Of a stretch of 64,000 nucleotides of DNA, positions 23,610-35,459 are shown piece after piece. Source of the DNA: Metallyticus violacea (taxonomy: Eukaryota; Arthropoda; Insecta; Mantodea; Metallyticidae); assembly GCA_030762175.1 (NCBI GenBank), contig CM060831.1:80939001-81003000 (forward strand). The letters run 5' to 3'. The position numbers were made by a program, and so were the translations under genes. Position 1 is the first letter of the stretch. Every line of letters begins with the position of its first letter. The notes beneath the pieces are model-generated. The model saw nothing but the letters and a program-made list of their open reading frames with translations, ran no database searches and was not told the DNA's origin.

Positions 23610-25011
23610 TACTTCGTTTTATTAAGAAATAAGGGAGAACTCTAATAATGTGTTAAAAATATATTTTAGTCATCAGCTAACATGAAGTTTCAATAATATT
23701 ATTGGTAAACATGTTATTATTATAGTTCATTAATTTGAAGGTTTTAAAACAATAGGACAGCGGAGCCAAACTAGGCGCTTGCAACCCACACTGCTTTATT
23801 TCTCAGTGGCGGACAGCAATTGGTCACTATACACTAGCATCGTAAATGACTTAATGTAACGCTTTGCTATGATGCTGGTTGTCTTCGCTGATAAGCGCTG
23901 CCCTTGATCAGGAACATTAGAAGACGCGAGGCGAGGTTCATTTATTCCTGTTCTAAGCAGTAAATTGGTTTTAGTAGGAGTTGAACGGAAGTAAGATAAC
24001 CAACAAATAATTAGGCTTATTAGTAGCATTGCTGGGTGATATTCAATGAACGGAAGGATGTGGTGTCGTCACATGCCATTAAACTTGTCACCCGACCGCT
24101 GATGAACGACGCAGGCCAATGCATTTTGCTAATTACTACCACGCCTTTAACTGTCTCGCTCTCTTTCCATCCTCAAGGGAATTGTCAACACGCTATACGC
24201 AATGGTAATTTTGTCTAGATCAAGTTTCGTGCGTGATTCTACACAAGTCAGTACCTGCTGCTTTTTTTAGTAACTGTTGTTTTGTATTATTACAAAGTTT
24301 ATATCTTGAGCGATTTTGTGAAAACATATTTTTATGTTGTAATTTGGGCATAACAATTTTTATCGCTTTTCCTTACAATTTTATCAGCTATCGATAGAGA
24401 TAGCTTAAGGCAACGAAAATCTAGAACAAGGAGGAACATGAATCATTAAATAACTTATTACTAGAGCAAAACACGATAGTGTTCTCCATTCAGACTGAAA
24501 TTCTACAAACAAGTAGACAGGTTCTGAAGTGTTTACACTGCATATATTTATTTAAAAGAACTAGATAATGGTTTTCTCTAACCCAGATATCTCGATACCC
24601 AAAATGTATAGAATAATATTCAATGCTTTGTTAATGCAACAATTTTGAATTAATATTATACAAGTAACACATTTTACTCTGGTAGCAAACGTTCATAGCT
24701 TCCACTAAACAGCAGGTAACAGGTGCCAAGAAATTGAGTGCGCTTCTAAGCCCGAGCGTCCATTTCATAATAAAAGAAGCCTCCCTTCCTTGTATTAGAT
24801 CCCATTCAAATTAAATTTACACGTAAAAGCTAGTTGCTGTGTATTGTAATGGAACCATTCACAATGAATCGCGTAAACATAAAAATAAACGTACAATTAG
24901 ACGCAAACTTAGAAGCTTGCAAGGTCCAAGGATTTGCGTCTACATCTAACTTAAACTTAAGAAATCAACCAATCAGAACACAGCTGCTCTATTTGTACAG
25001 CTCTGTTGTAG
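23610..25011. other. Unassigned AT-rich sequence
   Basis: No recognised gene. A short inverted pair (AGACGCAAA near 24899 and TTTGCGTCT near 24932) can form a small hairpin. Confidence 0.4.
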
Positions 25012-25580
25012 AATTTATCCTTACACGGAGCACAGAAATCAAATGCAACCCTTACTGCTTGCTGCTGCAAGTCCCGAGCGACGGCGGAGAGAGCCGAAGG
25101 TAGTAACCCACAGATATAGCAAATAATAAGACTTTCAAGCGAATAGAGTACCACGTACAGAATGCGCTATAAATTGATGTTTATGATTTTTAATTTCTGG
25201 TGCAATCAAAGGAGATTTGCTACCCTATCAAATTATGTTTACGACAAACTACTGGGTCCACCGGTTTCTAGGATTTACCCCAGGTTACCGTTAGGTTAGC
25301 GTTAGTGTTATATATGAATTAATTGTGAATTCCAATAAGAGCAAATTTGCCACCGTTACAATATTTTACCCACCTAACAACCCCTATCAATTTATATTTA
25401 AAAGTTACGGAGAACAACACATAGGTTACATTATGTTTAACACAAAATAATACATGCAACATTTACACTGCGGTCACGCCCAGTGGTTCGGCTCTCTCCG
25501 CTGTCGTTCGGGACTTGTTGGCAGCTAGCAGCAGGAGTTGCACTTTTTTTCCGTGCTCCGTGTAAGGGCAAGTTACGGTA
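25012..25580 (-). mobile_element. MITE-like element M, copy 2
   Basis: About 550 bp with TIRs of roughly 80-90 bp. CCTTACACGGAGCAC starts the left TIR near 25019 and its reverse complement ends the right TIR near 25566. Each continues inward through AGTCCCGA-CGAC-GCGGAGA. The interior matches copy 1 in the opposite orientation, including GATTTGCTACCC near 25212 and the CCACCGGTTTCTAGG block near 25259. No coding capacity. Target duplications could not be assigned. Confidence 0.72.
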
Positions 25581-25834
25581 GAGAGAGCTGAAGATCAGTA
25601 AACTCTGTAGACAGAATGACGTCAATGTATAAAAGATTAATTACATTATAAGAAAGCTATCCTTGCTCATATTACTCCAAGCAAATTAGTTAATGCACTT
25701 TGCATATACATAAACGCTACCGCTGCCTGCTCAGAAGCAGCCATTTTCAATCAGCTGTTTGTTGATCTTCGCTTGGTGAATGCCATTAAGTTAACGTGTT
25801 ACTATTATGTTTACGTTTAATTTTAATCGTGCAT

Positions 25835-26071
25835 GGGGCCTTACCTAAGGAGGTGAGAGAAAACTGCAGTGATGCGGAACATAGAATAATGAAGGTTGCG
25901 GCCCAGGTTGGAATCGAACACAGGTCTGAAGAGATAGAAAATGCGCATCGGATCGGTAGACAAGGTAACGGGCGATCTATAGTGTGTAAATTGTTTTCTT
26001 ATAATGGAAAAGAGGCAGTTCTTAGAGAGAGCGGATATCTGAAGAGAACTTGCATCACATTCCGGGAGGAC
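25835..26071 (+). mobile_element. Retrotransposon ORF1-like fragment
   Basis: Open plus-strand frame with LPKEVRENCSDAEHRIMKVA, IENAHRIGRQGNGRSIVCKL and LRESGYLKRTCITFRED. The order HR-GR, R-I--K and LK-T-I---ED resembles the RRM-type region of LINE ORF1 proteins, which bind the element RNA. It begins without a clear start and ends at a stop near 26072. Likely a fragment. The identification is from motif shape only. Confidence 0.5.
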
Positions 26072-26326
26072 TAGAGTCCAAACAGGAAAGCGACACATGA
26101 ATAGCATGGATGTATTAAGATAACGATAAAAGGATATATCTATAATATAAAGGAAAAATAAAAATAAACGCTTAACAATGTAACAAATTAACAGGAATAA
26201 TAAAAGTAGATAGTATAAAACACTTAAAGTCACACTTGAAATTACTAAATATTGCTATATATTCAAAACACACACACGTGTTTTAAATTTTTCATTTGTG
26301 AATAAAATAATGTTAAAGTTAATATA

Positions 26327-26607
26327 CCGCCACGGGTGGCCGAGGTCGTTAAGGCGCGAACTCGTGACCGGAAGGTCTGGAGTTTGATTCCCACCAAGAG
26401 TTTCTCCCTGACTGAGGTTTTTCCAGGTTTTCCTCAGTCCTCATAAATGGCAAATGCCGGGAGGTACCCTAAACTTAGGCCTGGAACGTTTCCTCCCTGA
26501 AAATTAAATCCTCTCCCAATATATCATTTCATCTCGTGTATTATCAGTGTTCATAGCCTGTGGTGCCTCTGTAGTAAAAACGGGCGTTAAACACTAACCA
26601 AAAAAGT
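26327..26607 (+). mobile_element. SINE A
   Basis: Complete head with box A (GGTGGCCGAGGTCGTTAAGG), a mutated box B (GAGTTTGATTCCC), full body and the 3' end CGGGCGTTAAACACTAACC. No convincing target duplication was seen. Confidence 0.9.
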
Positions 26608-27427
26608 GAATACAACTAATTGTCAATTTACATATCAATACATTTCTTGCACCTCCATCTTCACACAAAGAGAAACCGTTTCACTGGATATTGCAATTAA
26701 AATATTCAGTCAATCACTATAATAATATTTACTTTGTTGTCTTCAGTTTCTTCCATATGATAACTAAATATTTTTCTTGGAAGAATTAGGGGGAGTGTAA
26801 GTAATTGTTGTATTGTTCACTGAATTATTCTATTCAGAAATGGGTCTATTATTTTTATTATTACTACCATACTTCACTGGATAGGTTCTTAGTATCCTTT
26901 TTTTAAATATTTATAAACCTGGTTTACCTAGGCATGATATTAGATATATTTAATGGAAAAGAAAACCGCGGTGTACAGCTCGTAAAACTCAAAAACAAAA
27001 CTTTCCAATTGGTTCAAAAACTAATTAATGATTAATATTGCGTGCGTCTTCTGTTATCTTCAGTGTGAAAACTTTCTTTCTTGCATCTCTATATAGGCTG
27101 TGCATTCCTGTTGGCACTTGCGAATCTCTAAATCCTCCCCCGACCTATAACACTTTTGTCGTCTTCGTGCAACGGACCAATGATGAGAACAGCGTTGTCC
27201 CATCTCATGGAATTTCTATATTGAGTTCCAAAAATTTTCTTCTAACAACAGGTGAAATGAAATATCTGATAATGTACAATAGAGCAAAATAAGAGAAAAT
27301 TTGAATTTTATTTATCTCTGAGACGCAGAGACTGCAGATATTTTATCCGAACTAAGTAAATTACCATTAATATTACTTCGGTGCAGTTATTATACCATAA
27401 ATGAGCTATAAACTAGCTATGAACTCC
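26608..27427. other. Unassigned AT-rich sequence
   Basis: No recognised coding or repeat feature beyond short low-complexity runs. Confidence 0.4.

Positions 27428-27429
<2 letters not shown>

Positions 27430-27494
<65 letters not shown>
27430..27494. repeat. (TTA)n microsatellite
   Basis: About 22 uninterrupted TTA units. Confidence 0.95.
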
Positions 27495-27495
<1 letters not shown>

Positions 27496-27706
27496 TCATC
27501 TCAATTCGAACCTTTCCCCCTATATTTCTTAGATTTTTTTTTTTTTTCACAGGCGGCTTTTATTTTGTTTCACACAATAGAAGCCATCAAATTGCACCGT
27601 TAGTTTACCTTTCTAAGCATTCTTTGTCTCATAGATTCTGCAAAGCATTTGAGATCATTAAAAAGTCGCATAATGCTATGAATGCCTTCTCATTTTTAAT
27701 GATTTA

Positions 27707-28696
27707 CGAGGGTAGATCCATGAGTTTCCGGCCTAACCATTTTATGGATATGATAAAAAAACAGTCACTGGGAGCTAGATCTGGGCTGTAGGGTGGATGG
27801 TCGATGTCACATTTCTTCACAGCTTCCTTTGCAACAAGAGCTGTGTGCACAGGCGCGTTGTCGTGAAGAAGGTGCACACCACCACTCAGTTTTCCTCGCC
27901 TTTTCTCTTTGATGGAAGCACGTAGTCTGTGCAGTAGGCCAGCATAGTATTCTCCATTTACTGTGGTGTTCCTCTCCTTGAAGTCAATGAAGAGTATTCC
28001 TTCACAGTGCCAAAAGATTGTGGTCATGATCTTCTTGGTTGACTGAGTGACCTTGGCCTTTAGAGGCGGTGCTTCGCCAGATTTGCAACAATGGTTTGCA
28101 GAACTTCTCTCGCTCTGTCGTTGCCACGGCAGAGCTCCAAAAATGTTGACAAAAGATGATTCGTTGCTGCTTTTGGACTGAGGAAAGAAGTCTAGGCCCC
28201 CATCTTGCACTAACCGTGTTCATGTTTAAACGTTCCTGAATAAATCAAAGTACTGATGTTTTAGAAAGGCCCAGTCTTGCTGCCATTTCTGTAACTATGA
28301 GCCGCCGGTCTGCCATAATTTCTGTTTCTACAAGAGCGATGTTTTCAGGAGTGAGCACCTCCAATGGCCGACCTGCACACTCTTCGTCTTCAATGCTTTC
28401 TCGAGCCATTCGAAAAAGTTAGGTCCATTCTTTTACGTTAGAATATGAGGGAGATGCTTCCCCATATACATCGCCCAATCGCTGTTTAATTTCATTTGGA
28501 GTAAGTTCTTCTTTTGTGAAGAATTTAATAACAGGTCGATACCCCATTATGAACATGTTACAATCTTCTACACATGGCCTTCTTTATGCAACTATATCTG
28601 AACAACTGAACACAGTTACAGCTGCAATTATTTACTTAACAGATAAGATATGACACCAGATAAGGGTTTTGTGAAAGCGACAATCCTTATCGGCGA
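27707..28696 (-). mobile_element. Mariner family B, copy 3 (deleted)
   Basis: The left TIR (GATCCATGAGTTTCCGGCC) follows a TA at 27705-27706. The right end stops near 28696, about 30 bp short of the terminus. A deletion just inside the left TIR removes the coding end after the third Asp. Another removes the region around TGDET. Open stretch 27704-28210 retains the middle Asp (LLHDNAPVHTA) and third Asp (APSDCFF), now only about 31 residues apart because three residues are lost in KKCDIDHPPY. Confidence 0.85.
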
Positions 28697-30164
28697 ATGC
28701 TGCTTTTCCTATATTTTTACACTTTTCTTTTATTTTATTTTCGTCAAAATTTAATTTTTATCTTCTCTCCATTTTATGTTGATTGCTAATGCACCCTTAA
28801 ATTACAAACTTGTCGTTAGAAACATTCTAGATTCATATTAAATGTATATTTCCAAAATGCTACTGACGTCATTGCCCAACCTAGACTCGTCCTAGTTTCC
28901 AAATGTAGTCTTGAAAATATTTTTCATTGTTTATCTTTCTACTAATTAACTAAAACAACCATCTTACGATGCGTTCTTTATGTGTGTCTGCCAGGAAACA
29001 GCAATGGACATTTAACACTAGTTAAGCATTTTCTGTCACGATTTTTTTTATCTGGCATATGACGATATCATCTACAAATTGGTCAAAAATCGTATCTTTT
29101 GTGATGAAAGTGGATGCTTCCAATTAAGGCAAATCTTATTGTGAAATTTGGCTCAAAAATTTTGTTATGGATAATACATAAGATAAATAACTTACTTTTC
29201 TGAATAAAAGTAGCAAAAGAAGTGATTCAAAGGAACTGTTACTTTGCACATTACGAAAGCATTTTACTTGTCATGTCAAAGGACGAAAGAACTCGTGTTA
29301 GCGAACTGGCCTTACCAAGAATTTTAAAATAGGAAAATTGCTGATTTTGATAGAACGATGTCATAATTTAATTCAGTAGACAGAACGTGCACGACCACCA
29401 TATTAGTGGAAGAAGCAATTAAGATAGGCGTTGCGATGGACATGCCTGAATAGCCTGTCACTCATGGTGAGTTGAACGGCATGCTAAATTAATAACAGAA
29501 GCTTCTATGACTGCGGCGAAAAGGCAAGAAACGGCTTCATTAGAAAATTGTCCAAAATGCAGACGTGACTGGTGACAAAAAGTAAAATGTTCTTGACTGA
29601 TACACCACCTGACAAACGAGTGTGGAAATTTTTCAGATCTCTTTAGCAAGTCAAAAAGTAACGTTTGTGAATACAGCCCGTGTATAATAAAAAAAATGTT
29701 TTGATAGCGCAGTTGAATGAATAAATAATATATTGCACATATATTAAACTGCCCATTCTATTTGGGCATGGCCACTAAGCTGGACGGTCCATTGTATTTA
29801 ATTCTTACATTTATCGTGCTAATCTTACATTACTATTTCTGTCCTCTTTCAATAGTCCATTTCCACTTATTTTTTACTTTCTCTAAATATTGACAGTTGT
29901 ATCTAGAATTGTGTTTATACACTTTCTTTTCTCCAAATCTGTTTCTATGCATTCAAATAGAACGCGTCTTCCCCTCATAATGAACATATGCCTTGCGGAC
30001 AACTATTTTGTTGTTCTTTAAGCCTCCATACCCCTGCTCTTTTTTCTTTGTTAGTGATGTCTACACACCTCTCTTTCCCAATGATTTTTCATTGTAACAT
30101 AAAACGCCAACGATTTTTGCTCGTTTATCAGAATAAATACTTCTTGTATCTCAATATCATCAAA
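28697..30164. other. Unassigned AT-rich sequence
   Basis: No recognised feature. The minus ORF at 29458-29649 (63 residues) has no recognised domain. Confidence 0.4.
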
Positions 30165-30424
30165 CCACCACGGGTGGGCGAGGTCGTTAAGGCCCGCGCG
30201 GGAGGGGGCATGAGCGGTAGGTTTGGGGTTCGAATACCTGACTTAGATTTTTCCACGTTTTCTTCAGTCCTCATATATGGCAAATGCCGGGGAGGTAGGC
30301 CTGAAACGTTTCCTTCCTTAAAAAAACCTTTCCCAGTATATCATTTCATCTCATGTATCATCAGTGTCCACCGCCCGTGGTGCCTGAGTAGTAAAAACGG
30401 GCGTTAAATACTACTAAAAAAATC
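30165..30424 (+). mobile_element. SINE A (short variant)
   Basis: Head CCACCACGGGTGGGCGAGG, box B (GGTTCGAATACC), then a body with two deletions, and the 3' end GGGCGTTAAATACTACT. About 260 bp. No clear target duplication. Confidence 0.88.
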
Positions 30425-30789
30425 TTGAAATGTTCTTGTAATTGTGCATTTATTCTTCATTTATTACTCATCCTGGCGGTAGCTTTTCGTGTTATTAAAA
30501 TAAGTCTGTTAGTATATTATTCCCACATTCGGAATTGCCCCTTAGATGTGATTTATCAGTTGTTAATGCATTATATTTTATTATATTTTTATCATTCCAT
30601 TTATTCTTTAATACTGACAATTATCTGTTGTGTAAAGATGATTTTTTTTTCTTTTTCTTTGCCCTAAGGTTCGTTCCATAGCCGAGAACATTGTCACGTT
30701 GTCATATCTTTCCTCTCTGTTATAATGAACACATTTTCTAAAATAATGTTTACCACCTGTTAGAACACTTAGCGGTGTTTGCTATTGAT

Positions 30790-31010
30790 TGCTTAAAATA
30801 TGTGTCATCATCAATTGACCTGCTTGTTTTCTTTACTGGCATAGAGCAGCTGACCGCTGACTTCCCTCGAGTAAACTTCTTTTCTGCTTTCAGGCTTGGG
30901 CACCGGGAAAGCCCCCGTTCCATTCTTGATTTTATTCGTGGCATCAGGATGGTACCTCTCTGTAACTTTCTTTTGTTTCACAGTCGTCAGTTTCCTCCCC
31001 TATTGTGCTA
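30790..31010 (+). other. Possible retroelement ORF fragment
   Basis: The plus-strand translation contains FPRVNFFSAFRLGHRESPRS followed by ILDFIRGIR. The FRLG-R-SPR-IL-F shape resembles ORF1-type proteins of some LINEs. The match is short; chance is possible. Confidence 0.25.
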
Positions 31011-31574
31011 GTGACCCAGGTATTCTAAGTTAATTTGGGCATGGTAGACTTCTTTGTTAAATTGGATAATTCACGGAATTCCTTCGTTAAATCGTGTTTT
31101 ATTAAGAAATTCATCATTGCGATTAATACATGCTACATTTTCTGAAAAACAGGCATTTATTACAATTATCTTATATCATGATTTTTGTTATTCGTTTTCA
31201 TTTCTATCTTGTAATTATGCACTACTGCTTAGGTGTTTTAATAATCTGATTACTAATTTATTTCAGCACATTTGTTAAACTATTTATATCTTAATATGCG
31301 TTTTAATAAACTTGATTTTACAATTTTAAAATGTTTATAATCTTGTGTTTTATTAAATTAAATATCTAAAACTGTGCGGTAGTAACGGGATATGCGTCAG
31401 AAAACTTTTAAATTATTTTCGAAATGAACAAAACTTATCTTCACACAAGATCCTGAAATCACGATCCGCAAGAGAGACAAACAGCGAAATTGTGTCTCAA
31501 CTTTTTCTCTTCTGTAATCACCCAATGTGTTAGACATTATGATGAAAAGTTTATCATACATTTAGATTGTTTTA
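31011..31574. other. Unassigned AT-rich sequence
   Basis: Nothing recognised. Confidence 0.45.
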
Positions 31575-31840
31575 TTTTATTTACGGCGCTCTTTAACATC
31601 TCAGGTCATCAGCGTCCCATTCAATTCAGAACGTGAAACGGCCGACAAATTTTGCTCAGAGGCGTCTTCTTTCAGTCTTGAGGTTTTTTATCGTGCCGTA
31701 AATGTGAGACACGGGACCCACGGCTTTACTTCCCTTCCGAAGGAAGCCATAGTTAGGATCCATCGATCCTGACCGGGTTTGAACCCGCGATCTTGGGTTT
31801 AGAAGGCAAGTACGGTTACCACTACACCACCAGGACCGAC
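31575..31840 (-). mobile_element. SINE B (complete)
   Basis: Read on the minus strand it starts with a tRNA-like head (box A GTGTAGTGGTAACC, box B CGGGTTCAAACCCG near 31777-31790) at 31840. It continues through the family body with GAAGGGAAGTAAAGCC and ends with GATGTTAAAGAGCGCCGTAA. It is the second SINE family of the window. Confidence 0.92.
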
Positions 31841-32539
31841 AGATAAATTTTGAAAACCAGAAAACTTACCTACATCTGAGGCCGGTGGACGACTGCCCCT
31901 AAGCACTGTAACTAGAATTTAATGCGCCAACTCTTTATTGGAGTGAGATGAAATGGTACCCAGAGAGAGCCATCCATTCTGGGTTCGTATCTCCAAACAT
32001 CCAAGCGCACAGTTTACATTATGCGAGCTTGGGAGTGAGAACAGGGCAACCCAACTTTCCGGTAGCCTCCCCCCGGCAGACAATCGGTTCCGTCTCGGTA
32101 CTCTGAATCCGTGCATTTACATGAATGCGCAAATTATATCAATACTTTTAAAGAGGAAAGAGTGAGCGCAGGGTGAAGGAAACACTGCAGAGGCGGAAGA
32201 ACTTAATTGAATAATATAAATGATATTAAATAACGAAGATCCTGACTTTGTCCACACTACAAATACTGATACACCCGAATGTGATTCGAACTCGGGTCGG
32301 CGGTCATAGTAACCTAGTACTCAAGCGAGTTAGGCCTTATAAACAACCATAAGGTATTTGAAGTATTTTAAAATCTCTGGAGTTACCGTAAACGACATTT
32401 ACATGGTTTGTATTCTGCACATGCATCAGTTTACCGTAACAGAAATCTGATAAGGTGACACGACATTGATGGTAGTTTAACGTGAGGCTTTACGGTAAGA
32501 AAAATGAATACTGAAAACCACGAAAAAACTCACCATATG
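31841..32539. other. Unassigned, with a degenerate tRNA-like stretch
   Basis: Minus strand 32345-32279 has a box-B-like CCGAGTTCGAATC and a weak box-A-like stretch. No cloverleaf can be closed convincingly. Nothing else was seen. Confidence 0.35.
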
Positions 32540-33766
32540 AGATTAGGTTCTAAGTTTCCGGCCTAACCTTTTTCTAGATATGATAAAGACAAAAACTATA
32601 TTCACTATAGATTCACTTTATTGCAATACACTTCTCACATCCTTGAATTAACATTTCAATCCTTCCCCCCTCCAAATAATCAGAAGTCTTGTCTGCAAAA
32701 TTGGCATAAACAGCATCCATCACTTCTTCGTCACACTTAAATTTCACTGTTTTAATAGTCACTGGGAGGTAGATCTGGGCTGCAGAGTGAATGGCCGATC
32801 TCCTCGAAGCCACATTTCTTCACAGCTTCCTTTGCAACAAGAGCTGTGTGCACAGGAGCGTTTTCGTGAAGAAGGCGCACACCACCACTCAGCTTTCCTC
32901 GCCTTTTCTCTTTGATGGAAGCACGTAGTCTGTGCAGTAGGCCAGCGTAGTACTCCCCATTTACTGTGATGTTCCTCTCCTTGAAGTCAATGAAGAGTAT
33001 TCCTTCACAGTCCCAAAAGATTGTGGCCATTATCGTCTTAGTTGACTGAGTGACCTTGGCCTTTAGGGGCGGTGCTTCGCCAGGTTTACGCCATTCCATT
33101 GATTCTCTTTTGGACAAGAGATCACAGTAGAGAACCATAGTTTCATCTCCTGTAATAATGGTTCGCAGAACTTCTCTCTCGTTCTCACGGCAGAGCTCCC
33201 AAAATGCCTGACAACAGATGACTCGTTGCTGCTTTTGGACTGAGGAAAGAGGTCAAGGCACCCATCTTGCACTAACCTTATTCATGTTTAAATGTTCATG
33301 AATAATTTGAAGGATTGTTGTTTTAGAAAGACCCAACCTTGCTGCTATTTCTTTAACTTTGAGTCGCCGGTCTTTCATAATTTCTCCTTCCACAGAGCGA
33401 AGTTTCCAGGAGTGAGCACCTCCAAGGGCCGACCTGCACGCTCTTCGTCTTCAATGCTTTCTCGACCCATTCGAAAAAATTTGGTCCATTCTTTTACGGT
33501 AGAATATGAGGGGGATACTTCCCCATATACACCGTCCAATCGCTGTTTAATTTCATTTGTAGTAAGTCCTTCTTATGTGAAGAACTTAATAACAGCTCGA
33601 AACTCCATTTTGAACATGTCACAATCTTCTACACATAGCCTTCTTTATGCAACTATATCTGAACAACTGAACACAGTTACAGCTGCAGTTATTTACTTAA
33701 CAGATAAGGCATGACACCAGATAAGGGTTTTGTGAAGGCAGGCGGAAACTTATGGACCTCCCCTCG
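32540..33766 (-). mobile_element. Mariner family B, copy 4 (both ends kept)
   Basis: Left end TAAGTTTCCGGCCTAACC has lost three bases of the TIR. Right end GGCGGAAACTTATGGACC shows the matching TIR. A deletion just inside the right end removes about 20 bp. The minus-strand transposase has two overlapping open parts (33272-33063 and 33138-32752). TGDET is present near 33145. The middle catalytic Asp has become Glu (LLHENAP). The third is kept (PPSDY), after which a deletion joins it to the tail (KFKCDEEVMDAVYA). Confidence 0.87.
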
Positions 33767-34748
33767 TGCATGCTTGCTTCCTACAATTGCTCTATCTACT
33801 TTGTCTACTAAGATAAAATGTTTTGCTTGTTTCGATATGCTTGCTAGTGATCCTAAATGTCAACTACTCCGGTCTTTGTCTGCAGTAAACCCCCCCCCCC
33901 CGTTCATGCCGTTTATCACTTTTCTCTCCAGAATGGCGCGAAAGGAATTAGAAAGAGAAATGGGAAGAGACAGAAGAACAGAAGATTAAAAGACATAAAA
34001 CAAAAGGATGGGCTACTTTTCCAGTAGTAGTTAATTAAACAAAAGCACGCTCAAATCTTGACACAGTCGCATTGATTAGTAAAAGGATATTGTGAAACTT
34101 TGCGATCGAGACATCTACTGGCTGATTGCAGCAACTCCAAATCCTGTGTGTCTGGGCATTAACCTCGTTACACTGCCTGCTATTTGGGTATAAATTGCAT
34201 TAAGTTTTCATTTAAATCGAACAAATTTTTCGTAAAAACAATTAATTTAAATTTAAAAGTGCTTTCAAACTATTAGCAAACAATATTGGATATATATGAC
34301 TGTAATTTTTGTATCAATTTTTTTTTTTTTTTTAATTTTGAAATCACTCGTTTGTCATGGAATTCATGTCGATGATTGACTTTTGTGTTACAAAAAATAT
34401 AACCATATTCCATATAAGAGTATTTTAACATTATAAATAAATACTTTGTTATGTATAATGATAGAATATTTCTATTGCCTGTATTGATGTTATTGTTCAA
34501 GTATTCCATTTACATAGGACGACAACGTTTACAAAAAATTCAAACTTGTACGACATTCAATATGCACAGGGTGTTAATAAATTAAATAGCTCCATGGCTT
34601 TCCGCTTAAGCAGACCGTTTTGCATTGCGTTTTCATATTCGTGTATCGTTCATTAATGCCCTTTTTTAACAGGATATCTCAAATATCTCAAATCAAAAAA
34701 TAAATAAAAAAATAAATAAACTGATACGTCCCGCAGAGTCGCGTTGTA
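33767..34748. other. Unassigned, with poly-C and poly-T runs
   Basis: Poly-C near 33890-33901 and poly-T near 34319-34333. The ORF at 33711-33989 starts in the mariner tail and has no domain. Nothing else was recognised. Confidence 0.4.
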
Positions 34749-35047
34749 TAACATCTTTTTAATAGTTTTTAACTCCCGTTTTTACTGCTGAGGCACCACA
34801 GGCGGTGAACACTGATGATATATGGAGTTGAAATTATATTTTGGGAAAAGATTTTTTTAAGGAAGGAAACGTTCCAGGCTTCGGTTTAGGGTACCTCCCA
34901 GGCATTTGCCATTTATGAGCACTGAGAAAAAACTAAAGAAACCTCTGTCAGTGTGGACGATCCTGGCGGTATTCCAACCCCAGATCTCCCGCTCATGAGT
35001 CCACGCCTTATCGACCTCGGCCACTCGTGGCGGTGTGTTTAACATCT
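34749..35047 (-). mobile_element. SINE A with short target duplication
   Basis: Minus-strand copy: 3' end near 34757 (CTCCCGTTTTTACTGCTGAG), head near 35033 (CCACTCGTGGCGG). Box A is intact; box B has mutated (GGGGTTGGAATACC). TAACATCT flanks both sides (34749-34756 and 35040-35047), a plausible 8-bp target duplication. Confidence 0.88.
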
Positions 35048-35085
35048 GATTTGCCATGGACATGTCTTATTTTACAAGCTCTGAT

Positions 35086-35325
35086 AAGATCGCGGGTTGA
35101 TGCCGGCCAGGGTCGATCGATTTTTTCGGGCGTAAAAATCCTAAGTATGGCTTCCTTCGGAAGCGAAGTAAAGCCTTGTGTCCCGTGTCGTAGATTTACG
35201 GCAAGAAAAGAACCTCAAGCCTGAAGGAAGAGGCCTCTGAGCAAAATTTACCGGCCGTTTCACGCCCTGAATTGAATGGGACGCTGATGACCTGAGATGT
35301 TAAAGAGCGTCCGTAAATAAAACAA
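35086..35325 (+). mobile_element. SINE B (5'-truncated)
   Basis: Begins inside the tRNA-like head (AAGATCGCGGGTTGATGCC) and runs through the full body to GATGTTAAAGAGCGTCCGTA. Box A is missing, so it could not be transcribed from its own promoter. Confidence 0.88.
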
Positions 35326-35391
35326 ACCAACAATTAACTTGCTTTACCATTTACTGCCATATTTATTACACTGGAAGTATTGTTTAACCTT

Positions 35392-35393
<2 letters not shown>

Positions 35394-35443
<50 letters not shown>

Positions 35444-35446
35444 ACC
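35394..35446. repeat. (TTA)n microsatellite
   Basis: TTA repeats with one AGT interruption, just upstream of HOR element copy 2. Confidence 0.9.
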
Positions 35447-35459
35447 TATTCCGGAGAAA

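Noticed and set aside
34560..34600. Possible mariner-like terminus (CACAGGGTGTTAATAAATTA)
   Set aside because: No matching inverted end or transposase remains nearby; may be chance.
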